From AV69 sp963742315 (GTDB lineage: Bacteria; Verrucomicrobiota; Verrucomicrobiia; Chthoniobacterales; UBA10450): a stretch of 64,000 bases of DNA. The stretch's first letter is position 1; each line of letters begins with the position of its first letter. The DNA lies in contig CAVULE010000010.1 in the NCBI GenBank assembly GCA_963742315.1, positions 247,838-311,837 on the forward strand. Direction: 5' to 3'. This document shows positions 1 to 8,114 of the stretch, one piece after another. The notes beneath the pieces are model-generated. The model saw only the letters and a program-made list of their open reading frames with translations. It had not been told where the DNA came from and made no database searches. Both the position numbers and the translations under genes were made by a program.

Positions 1-990
1 GCCGTCGCCCCGTCGGTCTGGGCCGAAGATCAATCGGCCTCCAGCATTGGTCGCGAGGTCAAAGATATTTTCGATCATTGCAAGAAAGCGGTAGTGAAAA
101 TTCATGGTGACGACGAACACAGCGAGCTTTCCGGCACCGGTTTTTTTATCGACCCCACCGGAACGATTTACACGGCTTATTCCGTTGGCGGGGAGGGGAA
201 CAATTTTAGTGTTGAGTTCGAAGGGAAGAAGCTGCCGGCACGACAGCTCGTAACCGATGTTCGGAGCGGCGTCGCCATCCTGAAAGTCGATGCCGCATCG
301 CCAGCCTTGCCCATTGGCAAATCCCAAAATATGGAGGTGACCACACCGGTTGTTGCAATCGGTTACCCCCTGGATTTGCCGGAGACGCCCAGCCTGGGGT
401 TAGTCGGTGGTTTTGATCGAAAATATCTCGGCTACTATTTTCACACTACGCATCTGAGGGTAAACGTAGCGACCCAGCGCGGGGAAGCGGGCGCGCCGCT
501 CCTAAACATGAAGGGCGAAGTCGTGGGCATAGTTGCCTTCACTTTGGAAAATAATTCATCCTGTTACGCGTTGCCGATCGAAGCCGCGGAAAAAATCCGC
601 AGCGATTTTCTCCGCTTTGGCGAAGTGCGGCATGGCTGGATAGGTGCGAAGTTGATGCAGGCGCTGGAGGGGAAAGGCGGCTCCTATGCGGAAGTGACCG
701 AGATCCTCGATAGCACGCCGGCGGCGAACTCAGGCATTCAACCGGGTGACATCTTGCTCCAAGTCGGAAACAGGGAAATCCATCAGCCTGACGATATTAT
801 CGACGCATCGTTTTTCCTCACTGCGGGCGAGAGCGTGCCCGTCACGGTAATACGCGGCGACGAGAAAATGACATTCAACATCCAGGCGGATTTTCATCCG
901 GCTAGTCAACGGCCGCCCGTGATCGCACAGCCGAGCATGAATCAGGCACTGCCGCTAAGGCTGCAGAAAGCGCCTGAGCGCACACCGTAG
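1..990 (+). CDS. HtrA/trypsin-like PDZ protein lacking the catalytic triad (5' end outside window)
   Basis: The frame is open to the left edge; the first codons read like the end of a signal peptide (AVAPSVWA then EDQS), so this is an exported protein whose start is missing. The fold is that of S1C/HtrA proteases: a trypsin-like domain followed by a PDZ domain (about the last 95 residues, with GIQPGDILLQVG). The three catalytic positions are changed: TAYSV stands where HtrA has T-N-x-H-V, SGVAIL stands where D-I/L-A is expected, and GEAGAP replaces GNSGGP. It therefore looks like a pseudoprotease that may bind peptides or regulate others (inference). An intact HtrA lies at 6469-7950 for comparison. 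The gene is followed by a hairpin with a T-rich tail. Confidence 0.8.
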   Translation, partial: AVAPSVWAEDQSASSIGREVKDIFDHCKKAVVKIHGDDEHSELSGTGFFIDPTGTIYTAYSVGGEGNNFSVEFEGKKLPARQLVTDVRSGVAILKVDAASPALPIGKSQNMEVTTPVVAIGYPLDLPETPSLGLVGGFDRKYLGYYFHTTHLRVNVATQRGEAGAPLLNMKGEVVGIVAFTLENNSSCYALPIEAAEKIRSDFLRFGEVRHGWIGAKLMQALEGKGGSYAEVTEILDSTPAANSGIQPGDILLQVGNREIHQPDDIIDASFFLTAGESVPVTVIRGDEKMTFNIQADFHPASQRPPVIAQPSMNQALPLRLQKAPERTP

Positions 991-1005
991 TTGTGAATTA
1001 AGGAG

Positions 1006-1032
1006 CGGCGGTCTCCAGACCGCCGTTTGTTT
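1006..1032. terminator. Hairpin with T-rich tail (repeat family C)
   Basis: A perfect 9-bp stem (CGGCGGTCT / AGACCGCCG) with a 2-base loop is followed by TTTGTTT, 15 bases after the stop of the HtrA-like gene. It could terminate that gene. The same palindrome core recurs at 3413-3484, so it is also a member of a dispersed repeat family. Confidence 0.5.
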
Positions 1033-1084
1033 AAATCCGCGGCATCCGCACTCCGGATTAATTGCAGCTGCCATTCCGTGGTGC

Positions 1085-1167
1085 CGTCATCTCGAGCGAA
1101 CGCTAGGGATCCCGCAAACGTTCGAGAAAACAATCGGGAGGTCGCTCGCTTTCGCTCGGGATGACAC
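1085..1167. repeat. Dispersed palindromic repeat, family A
   Basis: Imperfect inverted repeat opening with CGTCATCTCGAGCGAA and closing with TTTCGCTCGGGATGACA. Other copies with the same ends lie at 3224-3412, 11446-11620, 12331-12409, 26624-26710, 27929-28023 and 30139-30309. This copy fills the gap between two convergent genes. Confidence 0.75.
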
Positions 1168-1172
1168 GCGCG

Positions 1173-3170
1173 TCACTGTTCTATCATCCGGCGAAATTCC
1201 TTTTCGCTGATAATTCTCACTCCCAGCTTTTTCGCTTTTTCCAACTTGCTGCCGGCTTCGTCGCCTGCGAGCAGATAGGTTGTTTTCTTGCTCACGCTGC
1301 CGCTTACCTTTCCTGCGCGGTTGACGATTAATTCGGCAATTTCATCACGTGGCTGGCTCAATGTCCCCGTAATTACCCAAGTCGTTCCGGTGATCGCCGA
1401 ATCGCTCGTTTTTTGCGGTTCGACGGTTGGTTTCAGGCCCGCCTTTTTCAACCGTGCGATCAAGTCGCGATTGTGCGGTTCCTGAAAAAATTGATGAATA
1501 CTCGCGCCGACCACTTCGCCGACGTCTGGGATCCGCTGGAGTTCCTCGGCCGACGCATTCATTAACGCTTCGATGCTCTGAAAATGAGCTGCCAGCTCGC
1601 GCGATGAAGTCTCGCCAACGTGCAAAATTCCCAGCCCAAAGATCAATCGCCAGAGCGGTCGCGTCTTCGATCGCTCGATGGCGTCGAGTAAATTGCTGAT
1701 GCTTTTTTCGCCGGTGCGTTCGAGTTGGGAAAGTTTCGATGCATCGAGTATGTAGATATCGGCCACATCCCAGACCAGGCGCGCCTTTACCAACTGCGTC
1801 ACCATCATTTCGCCAAGACCCTCGATGTCCATCGCGCCGCGCGAAGCGAAATGCTCGATTCGCCGCCGCACCTGGGCCGGGCACTGCGCATTGACGCAGC
1901 GCACCGCCACCTGCGCCGCATCCTTCACCACCGCGCTGCCGCATTCTGGACATTTTATCGGCATCCGAAATTTCTTTTCCGATCCGGTGCGCAAATCCTT
2001 CCGCACGTCCACCACCGCGGGAATGACTTCGCCCGCTTTCTCGACGATAACGGTATCGCCGATGCGAATGTCTTTGCGTGCGATCTCTTCTTCGTTGTGC
2101 AAAGTCGCGCGGCTTACGGTTGATCCGCTAACGAGAACTGGATCGAGCGCCGCCACGGGAGTGAGCACCCCGGTTCGTCCTACCTGCACCAGAATGTCAT
2201 GCAATCTTGTTTGCACGCGTTCGGCCTCGTACTTGAAAGCGATGGCCCAGCGAGGCGACTTGGCGGTGAACCCGAGACGCTCCCGTTGAGCGAGCGAATC
2301 CACTTTCACCACCGCGCCGTCGGTTTGATAACGGAAATCGTGGCGCACTTTGTCCAGCTCCTGAATGGCTTTGATAATTGTCTCGGCTGAGGAGGCGGAC
2401 CAAATCCGTTCGCTATGTGGCAGCCCGAATCTGTCCAGCAGGGGGAAAAGATCGGAATGTTTTTCCAGCTTGACGCCTTCGACCGCGCCGGTGCCATAAA
2501 AAATGATTCCGAGAGGGCGCCTGGCCACAAGCGCGGGATCGAGCTGCTTCAACGAACCGGCTGCTGCATTGCGCGGATTGGCGAACGCAGGCAGGCCTTG
2601 TTCGACGCGATCGGCATTCATTTTTTCGAACCCGTGCTTATCCATGAAAACTTCGCCGCGCACTTCAAGGACGGCCGGCGCATCCCCTTTGAGCCGCCGC
2701 GGGACGGAACGAATCGTCAAGATATTTTGGGTAATGTCATCGCCGACGGTGCCATCACCACGAGTTGCAGCGTAGCGGACTTCGCCGTTTTCGAACAGGA
2801 CCGAAACGGCAACGCCATCGACTTTTGGCTCGATCACCACTGGAATTTTCTCATGTGGGAGCAGCCGGGTGATACGCGCGTAAAATTCGGTCAACTCTTC
2901 GACTGAGTAGGTATTATCGAGGCTAAGCATCGGAACGCGATGCGGTACCGGCGCGAATTGCTTGAGTGGTTGCCCGCCGACACGCCGGGTCGGCGAATCC
3001 TCGCGAGCGAATCGCGGATATTTTTTTTCAAGTTCGGCCAGCTCGCGGTAGAGCTGATCGTACTCGCGGTCAGTAATGGTGGGCGCCGCTTCCTCATAAT
3101 AGCGACGATTGTGCTTAGTGATGTCGCGCCGCAGCGCTTCGATACGCGCACGCGCTTCCGCTCCGGTCAT
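1173..3170 (-). CDS. ligA: NAD-dependent DNA ligase LigA
   Basis: Seals nicks in duplex DNA using NAD+ during replication and repair. At 665 aa it has the usual length. Visible parts in order: the N-terminal Ia domain with the YYEE and DREYDQL motifs, the adenylation domain with the nucleotidyl-lysine in KVDG (K116), the OB fold, a four-cysteine zinc finger (CPECG ... CVNAQCP), helix-hairpin-helix repeats and a C-terminal BRCT domain (about residues 590-665, ending near the EKEFRRM stretch). The ATG start at 3170 gives the standard N-terminus. It is convergent with the HtrA-like gene upstream and has no obvious operon partner. Confidence 0.97.
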   Translation of the reverse strand: MTGAEARARIEALRRDITKHNRRYYEEAAPTITDREYDQLYRELAELEKKYPRFAREDSPTRRVGGQPLKQFAPVPHRVPMLSLDNTYSVEELTEFYARITRLLPHEKIPVVIEPKVDGVAVSVLFENGEVRYAATRGDGTVGDDITQNILTIRSVPRRLKGDAPAVLEVRGEVFMDKHGFEKMNADRVEQGLPAFANPRNAAAGSLKQLDPALVARRPLGIIFYGTGAVEGVKLEKHSDLFPLLDRFGLPHSERIWSASSAETIIKAIQELDKVRHDFRYQTDGAVVKVDSLAQRERLGFTAKSPRWAIAFKYEAERVQTRLHDILVQVGRTGVLTPVAALDPVLVSGSTVSRATLHNEEEIARKDIRIGDTVIVEKAGEVIPAVVDVRKDLRTGSEKKFRMPIKCPECGSAVVKDAAQVAVRCVNAQCPAQVRRRIEHFASRGAMDIEGLGEMMVTQLVKARLVWDVADIYILDASKLSQLERTGEKSISNLLDAIERSKTRPLWRLIFGLGILHVGETSSRELAAHFQSIEALMNASAEELQRIPDVGEVVGASIHQFFQEPHNRDLIARLKKAGLKPTVEPQKTSDSAITGTTWVITGTLSQPRDEIAELIVNRAGKVSGSVSKKTTYLLAGDEAGSKLEKAKKLGVRIISEKEFRRMIEQ

Positions 3171-3223
3171 GTACTGATCATACGAATGAGGATTCGCGAA
3201 ACAATGGCCCTGTCCTTACGCGT

Positions 3224-3412
3224 TCGTCATCCCGAACCGAGAAGACAACGCCAGTCCGGCTCGGACTGAGGGACCTCACATAAGGTCGCGAAAGATGCCA
3301 ATGTACTTTGTGTGATCTCCACCGAATAGGTGAGGTCCTTCGCTTGCCTCAGGATGACGATGGGAAGATGCAAGCTTGCGCAACGGGATCCCTCGACTTC
3401 GCTCGGGATGAC
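3224..3412. repeat. Composite family A palindromic repeat
   Basis: Begins with CGTCATCCCGA and ends with CTTCGCTCGGGATGAC. It contains the internal palindrome CCAGTCCGGCTCGGACTG and an inner inverted pair (GGACCTCAC / GTGAGGTCC). It looks like one repeat nested in another, between ligA and the next gene. Confidence 0.65.
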
Positions 3413-3484
3413 TGTAGCGGCGGTCTGTGACCGCCGATGAATTTGCGCTTACATTTCGGGCGGCGGTCATAGACCGCCGCTACA
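3413..3484. repeat. Palindromic repeat family C with 14-bp inverted ends
   Basis: TGTAGCGGCGGTCT at 3413-3426 is an exact inverted copy of AGACCGCCGCTACA at 3471-3484; each arm also forms its own hairpin. It ends 5 bases before the ATG of the kinase-MurQ gene, so it leaves no room for a normal ribosome binding site upstream of it. Confidence 0.75.
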
Positions 3485-3489
3485 TACAA

Positions 3490-5253
3490 ATGGATGACGA
3501 AAGAATTCTCGGGATCGAGGGTGGAGGAACGAAGACGGCATGGGCGCTGGTAGCCAAGGGCGCAATCATAGAGTCAGGAAAATTGCCGGCGTCGAACCTG
3601 CGCCTGACGCCGCTGGATCAGATCACGAAAATTTTCCACGTTTTGCCGCGTGCAGTAGATCGGATTGGAGTTTTTCTCGCCGGCTGCGTGACGGAGGAAG
3701 ATCGTGCTATTTTGCTGAAACTCGCACGGGCCGTTTGGCCGAGGGCCAAGATCGTCGCGGGCAGCGATCGCGACTCGGGAATGGCGGCATGTCTGCGCGA
3801 TCGCGATGGAATTGCGGTGAATGCGGGCACCGGTTCCTCCGTAACGGGTCGTAGTGGCCGGCAAATCGAAAAAGCCGGTGGCTGGGGACATATTTTGGGC
3901 GACGCCGGCGGCGCATATTTCGTTTCCATTCGTGCCTTGCGCTCAGTGCTTCGCGAATACGATCTGCGCCGGGGCGAACGGGAGTTTGCGGCAAATATTT
4001 TGCGCGCTCTCGGCTTGAATAACTTCGATGAGCTGGTGCGGTGGGCGCAAACCGCAGACAAAATGGAGATTGCCTCACTGGCGCCGGTCGTTTTCGACGC
4101 AGCGCGGAAGAGCGACGAAGCCGCACGGCAAATTATCGCAGCCGGTGTTAGCGCGCTGGTCGATTTCACAACCGCTGTTTCAATGCGGCTCCAGCTTGAG
4201 ACTCCGGAAGTTCGACTGATGGGAGGCCTGTTCGAAAATCAGAAATTTTACGGAGTAGCATTCGCCAAGGCCCTCAGCGAAAAGATTCCCGGTGCGGAGG
4301 TAGCCCTGTGCCAATCCCCGCCGGAGGTGGGCGCGGCCTGGTTAGCGGCAGACGAGAGATTGCAATTGGCAAAAGCCGAGGAACCGGCTGCGGCGGTTCA
4401 ACTAATTTCATCGACCGAGGAAGCGAATCCGAAATCAGCTGACCTCGACCGATTAAGTGCCCGCGAAATCGTGGAGCTTTTCGTGGCGGAAGAAAAATCG
4501 GTGGAGGAGGGATTGCGCCAATGCGTCGATCAATTGGCCCGGGCGATCGAATTGTCGGCCAGTGCGATTGGCAGTGGCGGGCGCATCTTTTACGTGGGCG
4601 CCGGAACGAGTGGCAGGCTCGGTGTTCTTGATGCCGCTGAAATTCCGCCAACCTTTGGCGCGTCAGCAGATTTGTTTCAGGGAATCATTGCCGGGGGCGC
4701 GCTGGCGATGCGGCAAAGCATTGAAGGCGCGGAGGACGATGCGCGCTCGGGTGCGCTGGCGATGGATGAGCGCCGGGTCAAGCGGGAGGACGTGGTGATC
4801 GGCATTTCGGCGAGCGGCCGGGCGGCATTCGTGATTGGGGCACTGCGCCGCGCGCAGGAAATCGGAGCGCGAACAATTTTCATGACCTCCAATGTCCCTA
4901 CAGCGGCAGGCGTGTCGCCTGCAGACACATCAGCAGCCGGCACGGCTGCCTCCACAGAAAATTGGGACCTTGTGATCAATCTTCTGACCGGCCCAGAAAT
5001 CGTTGCCGGCTCCACGCGCCTGAAAGCAGGGACGGCGACAAAAGTCGCGCTGAATATCATCAGCACAGGCGTAATGGCTCGGCTGGGACGGGTGCATGGA
5101 AATTTGATGATCGATCTTCAACCGACCAACAAAAAACTGCGCGAGCGAGCGATCGGCCTTGTCTCGCAGTTGGCGGGGTGCAGTCGCGATAGCGCGCGAT
5201 CGCGGCTCGAGCGCGCGGACTGGAATCTGCGTGAGGCGTTGAAGGAAAATTAA
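3490..5253 (+). CDS. murQ: Fusion of BadF/BadG-type sugar kinase and MurNAc-6-P etherase MurQ
   Basis: The N-terminal part (about residues 1-300) is a BadF/BadG/BcrA ATPase-type kinase of the N-acetylglucosamine/MurNAc kinase group, with the phosphate motif GIEGGGTKT and NAGTGSS. The C-terminal part (about 320-587) is MurQ, which cleaves the lactyl ether of MurNAc-6-phosphate; it has the SIS sugar-phosphate fold with GAGTSGRLG, SASGRAAF, GSTRLKAGT and the GNLMIDLQPTN end. One polypeptide thus could phosphorylate MurNAc and remove lactate in peptidoglycan recycling (inference from families). The ATG at 3490 is chosen because the frame upstream only reads through a repeat. About 19 residues between MTSNVP and ENWDLV are encoded by a family D repeat and have no counterpart in ordinary MurQ. 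Confidence 0.9.
   Translation: MDDERILGIEGGGTKTAWALVAKGAIIESGKLPASNLRLTPLDQITKIFHVLPRAVDRIGVFLAGCVTEEDRAILLKLARAVWPRAKIVAGSDRDSGMAACLRDRDGIAVNAGTGSSVTGRSGRQIEKAGGWGHILGDAGGAYFVSIRALRSVLREYDLRRGEREFAANILRALGLNNFDELVRWAQTADKMEIASLAPVVFDAARKSDEAARQIIAAGVSALVDFTTAVSMRLQLETPEVRLMGGLFENQKFYGVAFAKALSEKIPGAEVALCQSPPEVGAAWLAADERLQLAKAEEPAAAVQLISSTEEANPKSADLDRLSAREIVELFVAEEKSVEEGLRQCVDQLARAIELSASAIGSGGRIFYVGAGTSGRLGVLDAAEIPPTFGASADLFQGIIAGGALAMRQSIEGAEDDARSGALAMDERRVKREDVVIGISASGRAAFVIGALRRAQEIGARTIFMTSNVPTAAGVSPADTSAAGTAASTENWDLVINLLTGPEIVAGSTRLKAGTATKVALNIISTGVMARLGRVHGNLMIDLQPTNKKLRERAIGLVSQLAGCSRDSARSRLERADWNLREALKEN
4898..4957. repeat. Family D repeat inside the MurQ coding region
   Basis: A 60-bp copy of the two-hairpin repeat (CTACAG ... 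GGCAGGCGTGTCGCCTGC ... CAGCCGGCACGGCTG ... CCACAG). It keeps the frame open and adds a stretch rich in Ala, Thr and Ser to MurQ. Intergenic copies: 20052-20116, 40171-40245, 45253-45320 and 63776-63842. Confidence 0.8.
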
Positions 5254-5297
5254 CTTTGCCCGCACCATTCTGTAGCCGCGGTCGTAGCCACGGCCCG

Positions 5298-5419
5298 ACT
5301 AATGCAGTCAACGAAAAGTGAACAGGCCGTTTCTCGGAGGGACATGCTTCCGCATGTCCGGGACGCGCGGAAGCGCGTCCCTCCGCTGGGATCAGAACTC
5401 GATGACTCACTGCATTAGT
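5298..5419. repeat. Family B double hairpin flanked by 11-bp inverted repeats
   Basis: ACTAATGCAGT (5298-5308) and its exact inverted copy ACTGCATTAGT (5409-5419) flank a family B element (5337-5385) made of GGACATGCTTCCGCATGTCC and GGACGCGCGGAAGCGCGTCC. Another family B copy is at 27148-27196. Such a layout resembles a miniature mobile element. It occupies part of a 737-base stretch (5254-5990) with no intact gene. Confidence 0.65.
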
Positions 5420-5426
5420 GATTGCT

Positions 5427-5898
5427 TCAGCGACCACGCGCAGAAGCATCGGGATTCAGCCTGGAGACCGCGCGTGGCTCCAACGGGATCGGCTGAAAAC
5501 GCGGTACGCGAATTGGAATGGCTTCGTGCCCGGAAGCCCAGATTCGCACCACTTCCTTTCTATCCATCGAACAAGAGCGATGGCGCGGCGGCATTGGGCT
5601 TTCGTCATCGAAATAGTCGCCGACTCGATACGAATTGAACACCTCCGCGGAGACGAGTTGCCAGCGAACGCGGCCAAGACGGTCACGCAGAGCAAATTTG
5701 TAGCTTGCGTCGATTCCGAGACTGTAACGCGAAGGGCAAAGGTCGGCCGGCTTTCTGCACGATCGTTCCCTGGTAAGCGCAGGCAATCAAGAGCGGCGCG
5801 AGGCAGAGAAAAAGAAAGGTTTGGAGTCGCACGAACGGGTTAGGTGCTTTCGAAATCAGCGGTTTTCGCCGGCGATAAAATTTTAGTATTTCAGCCAA
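5427..5898 (-). pseudogene. Frame-broken small lipoprotein, unknown function
   Basis: Read leftward from 5898, an ORF begins with a basic stretch, a hydrophobic segment (TFLFLCLAPLLIACAYQG) and a lipobox-like LLIAC, then AGRPLPFAL. Near 5790 the sensible sequence continues in the next frame (YSLGIDASYKFALRDRLG ... VGDYFDDE). The join suggests one short lipoprotein or exported protein with a one-base insertion. I do not recognise the family. Either frame alone could also be chance coding, so this is a moderate call. Confidence 0.4.
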
Positions 5899-5990
5899 CC
5901 AGGAAGCAATTTCGAAAACTGGCCATATTCCATAAGCGCAGTTCGGCCTTCTGACACGAAGTAGGGTAAACTCATCTCAAGGAAACCATT

Positions 5991-6140
5991 ATGCTTTGGA
6001 CAATATTTGTCATTCTGCTGGTGCTCTGGCTGCTTGGTTTGGTCACTTCATACACGATGGGCGGATTCATTCACATTCTGCTCGTAATCGCGGTCGTGAT
6101 TCTGATCATCAACCTCATCGGCGGCCGGCGGACTTTGTAG
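5991..6140 (+). CDS. Small lmo0937-family-like membrane protein (49 aa)
   Basis: A short hydrophobic protein starting MLWTIFVILLVLWLLGLV, with two membrane segments and a GGRRTL end. This is the pattern of the lmo0937 family of tiny membrane proteins, common near stress genes; function unknown. AAGGAAA lies 7 bases upstream of the ATG as a good ribosome binding site. The next gene starts 4 bases after the stop, so the two are probably co-transcribed. Confidence 0.75.
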   Translation: MLWTIFVILLVLWLLGLVTSYTMGGFIHILLVIAVVILIINLIGGRRTL

Positions 6141-6144
6141 CCCG

Positions 6145-6366
6145 ATGAAGCCCGCGGGCATTATCGGGATCATCTTAATTATCGTCGGCATCATCGGGTT
6201 TGCGTACGGTGGGCTGGGCTGGAATACCGAGAAAAAGGATGCGCAACTCGGCCCCATTGAAATCAAGCATCAGGAAAAACACGGTATCGATTTCCCGCCG
6301 ATCTTGAGCGGGCTCTGTCTAGTCGGCGGGATTGTGCTGGTGGTTGTGGGAAGCCGACAGGCCTAA
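6145..6366 (+). CDS. Small two-helix membrane protein
   Basis: 73 aa with a hydrophobic N-terminal helix (IIGIILIIVGIIGFAYGG), a polar loop (EKKDAQLGPIEIKHQEK) and a second helix (LCLVGGIVLVVVGS). It resembles small DUF3185-type proteins, but I cannot assign it firmly. It follows the lmo0937-like gene by four bases, so both may act in the envelope. Confidence 0.6.
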   Translation: MKPAGIIGIILIIVGIIGFAYGGLGWNTEKKDAQLGPIEIKHQEKHGIDFPPILSGLCLVGGIVLVVVGSRQA

Positions 6367-6370
6367 GCGC

Positions 6371-6472
6371 TGCGGGGGGGAGCGACCGCTCCGCCGGGCG
6401 ATGCCAAAACAATTGCGGCTGCGCCGCCTAAATCTAACATCGAGCAAGGGACTGCTCGATCCAGCTAGCTAC
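6371..6472. repeat. Family F repeat overlapping the htrA stop
   Basis: Contains GGAGCGACCGCTCC, a GGCGATGCC hairpin and ATCGAGCAAGGGACTGCTCGAT. Other copies: 37735-37830 and 38772-38863. Its right end supplies the stop codon region of the leftward htrA gene, as the 37735 copy does for rmlA. Confidence 0.65.
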
Positions 6473-7950
6473 GGAGCGTTCGCTTTCAGGACCGCGAATG
6501 TTTTGCTGCCCTGGCGGTCGAGATAGAGCAGGACGCCGCGCTTTGGATCGGCCTTGCCCAGGCCTTCGCGGAATGACTGCACATTTGTGACCGGTTTTCC
6601 GTCCACTTCGGTGATGACATCCTCGCGTTCGATTCCCTGGGCGGCTGCAATGCTGTTATCTGCGACATCGGTCACGATTACACCCCGCGCATCGCCCAGA
6701 TGGAGACGCTCCGATATGTCCTTTGTAATATCCTGCACCTGCAGCCCCAATTTTCCGACATCTTCCGGGGGGCCTTGCTCCGGCGGTGCAATCTCGTTCG
6801 ACGCGCGCGCAATCTCATTTGGCAACTCGCCGGTCGTAACCGGAATTTCAATCGTCTGACCTTTCCGCCAAACTGTCAGCTTGACTGCCTGGCCGATCTT
6901 TTTCTTTAAAATCTCACGCTGCAATTGCGTGTCGGTCGTCACCGGCGTGCCATCAACCTTGGTGATGACATCAAACGGCCGAAGGTCACTTTTGTTCGCA
7001 GGCGCGTCCGCTTCGATCGTGCGCACAACCACCCCTTTGTCGATTCCCTTAAGCAAATCGCGCGTGTTCGGATTGTCGCCGACCGATTCAATCCGAATCC
7101 CGAGCCAGGGCCGCGCAATTTTTTTCCCGGCGACCAGTTGCTGGCCGATTTCGTTGACCAGGTTGCTCGGAATAGCGAAGCCAAGGCCGCGGTTCAATCC
7201 ATTAATCAGCGTGTTCATGCCGACGACCTTGCCGTCGATGTCGCAGAGCGGACCGCCAGAGTTTCCAGGGTTTATCGAAGCATCAGTCTGGATGTAATCG
7301 GAAATGCTGTAACCCCCGTTGGTGAACAATTTGCTGCGGCCTTTACCGCTGATCACGCCATAGGTGAAGGTGTAATCCAATTTAAATGGCGCGCCGATGG
7401 CGAAGGCGAATTGCCCGACCCGCACCGCATCGCTGTCGCCCATCTGCACCACCGGCAAGTCTTTGGCGTCGATTTTGATCACCGCGATGTCGGTTTTCTC
7501 GTCAGTGCCAACTACTTTCGCCGGGAATTCGCGGCCGTCTTTTAATTTAACATCCACATGGTCCGCCCCCTCTACCACGTGGAAATTGGTAAGGATGTAT
7601 CCATCAGACCGCACAATGAATCCGGAGCCTTCGCTCTGAATCGGTTGGAGATTACGCGGACCGCGCCGCGGTGAATTATCGTCGGGCTGTCCTTGGAAAA
7701 ACAAATCGTCGAAGTTAAACCCTTCGTTGCCGTCGTTCTTTTTCGAGACCTCGATGATGACGACGCTGGGCGCGACGATTTCGAAAACTTTGGCGAAAGC
7801 ATTGTTCAGGGCGTGAACGACATCCTTTCCGGACTCCGCTGCGGCCGGCGGAACGGTAGAGGAGGATTCCTGCGCCAGAAGAGGCGAAGCGCTCAGTGCC
7901 CCACAAAAAATAAGAGCAAACAAAAATCGCATGAGCTGGAATTTCGACAT
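6469..7950 (-). CDS. degQ: Periplasmic serine protease, HtrA/DegQ family
   Basis: Cleaves misfolded exported proteins in the periplasm. 493 aa, the family's usual size. A signal peptide (FLFALIFCGALSASPLLA) is followed by the protease domain with a complete triad: H124 in TNFHVV, D154 in KTDIAV and S231 in GNSGGP. Two PDZ domains follow (about 270-365 and 395-485). It is transcribed alone, leftward, between two repeat elements. The triad contrasts with the degenerate one in the protein at the window start. The subtype (DegP, DegQ or DegS) cannot be decided from sequence alone, so the symbol is provisional. Confidence 0.93.
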   Translation of the reverse strand: MSKFQLMRFLFALIFCGALSASPLLAQESSSTVPPAAAESGKDVVHALNNAFAKVFEIVAPSVVIIEVSKKNDGNEGFNFDDLFFQGQPDDNSPRRGPRNLQPIQSEGSGFIVRSDGYILTNFHVVEGADHVDVKLKDGREFPAKVVGTDEKTDIAVIKIDAKDLPVVQMGDSDAVRVGQFAFAIGAPFKLDYTFTYGVISGKGRSKLFTNGGYSISDYIQTDASINPGNSGGPLCDIDGKVVGMNTLINGLNRGLGFAIPSNLVNEIGQQLVAGKKIARPWLGIRIESVGDNPNTRDLLKGIDKGVVVRTIEADAPANKSDLRPFDVITKVDGTPVTTDTQLQREILKKKIGQAVKLTVWRKGQTIEIPVTTGELPNEIARASNEIAPPEQGPPEDVGKLGLQVQDITKDISERLHLGDARGVIVTDVADNSIAAAQGIEREDVITEVDGKPVTNVQSFREGLGKADPKRGVLLYLDRQGSKTFAVLKANAP

Positions 7951-8016
7951 GATCGGACCAACGATTGTTCAATGTAACCGCGCTTCGCAGGCACGCCACT
8001 ATTGCCAATCAGCACC

Positions 8017-8071
8017 TGTAGCCGCGTCTCTGTGAGCCGCGCGCACGCGTCTCGCAGAGACGCGGCTACAC
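8017..8071. repeat. Family G palindromic repeat
   Basis: Arms GTAGCCGCGTCTCTG and CAGAGACGCGGCTAC are exact inverted copies around a GC-rich centre. It lies between the divergent htrA and outer-membrane barrel genes. Confidence 0.7.
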
Positions 8072-8114
8072 CTGCAAGTTGACGCGATCTGTCCCTGTGC
8101 GTAGAGCAAACTCG

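Noticed and set aside
1345..1953. Long overlapping frames within ligA and other high-GC genes
   Set aside because: They lie opposite or out of frame with clearly recognised proteins and show no domain.
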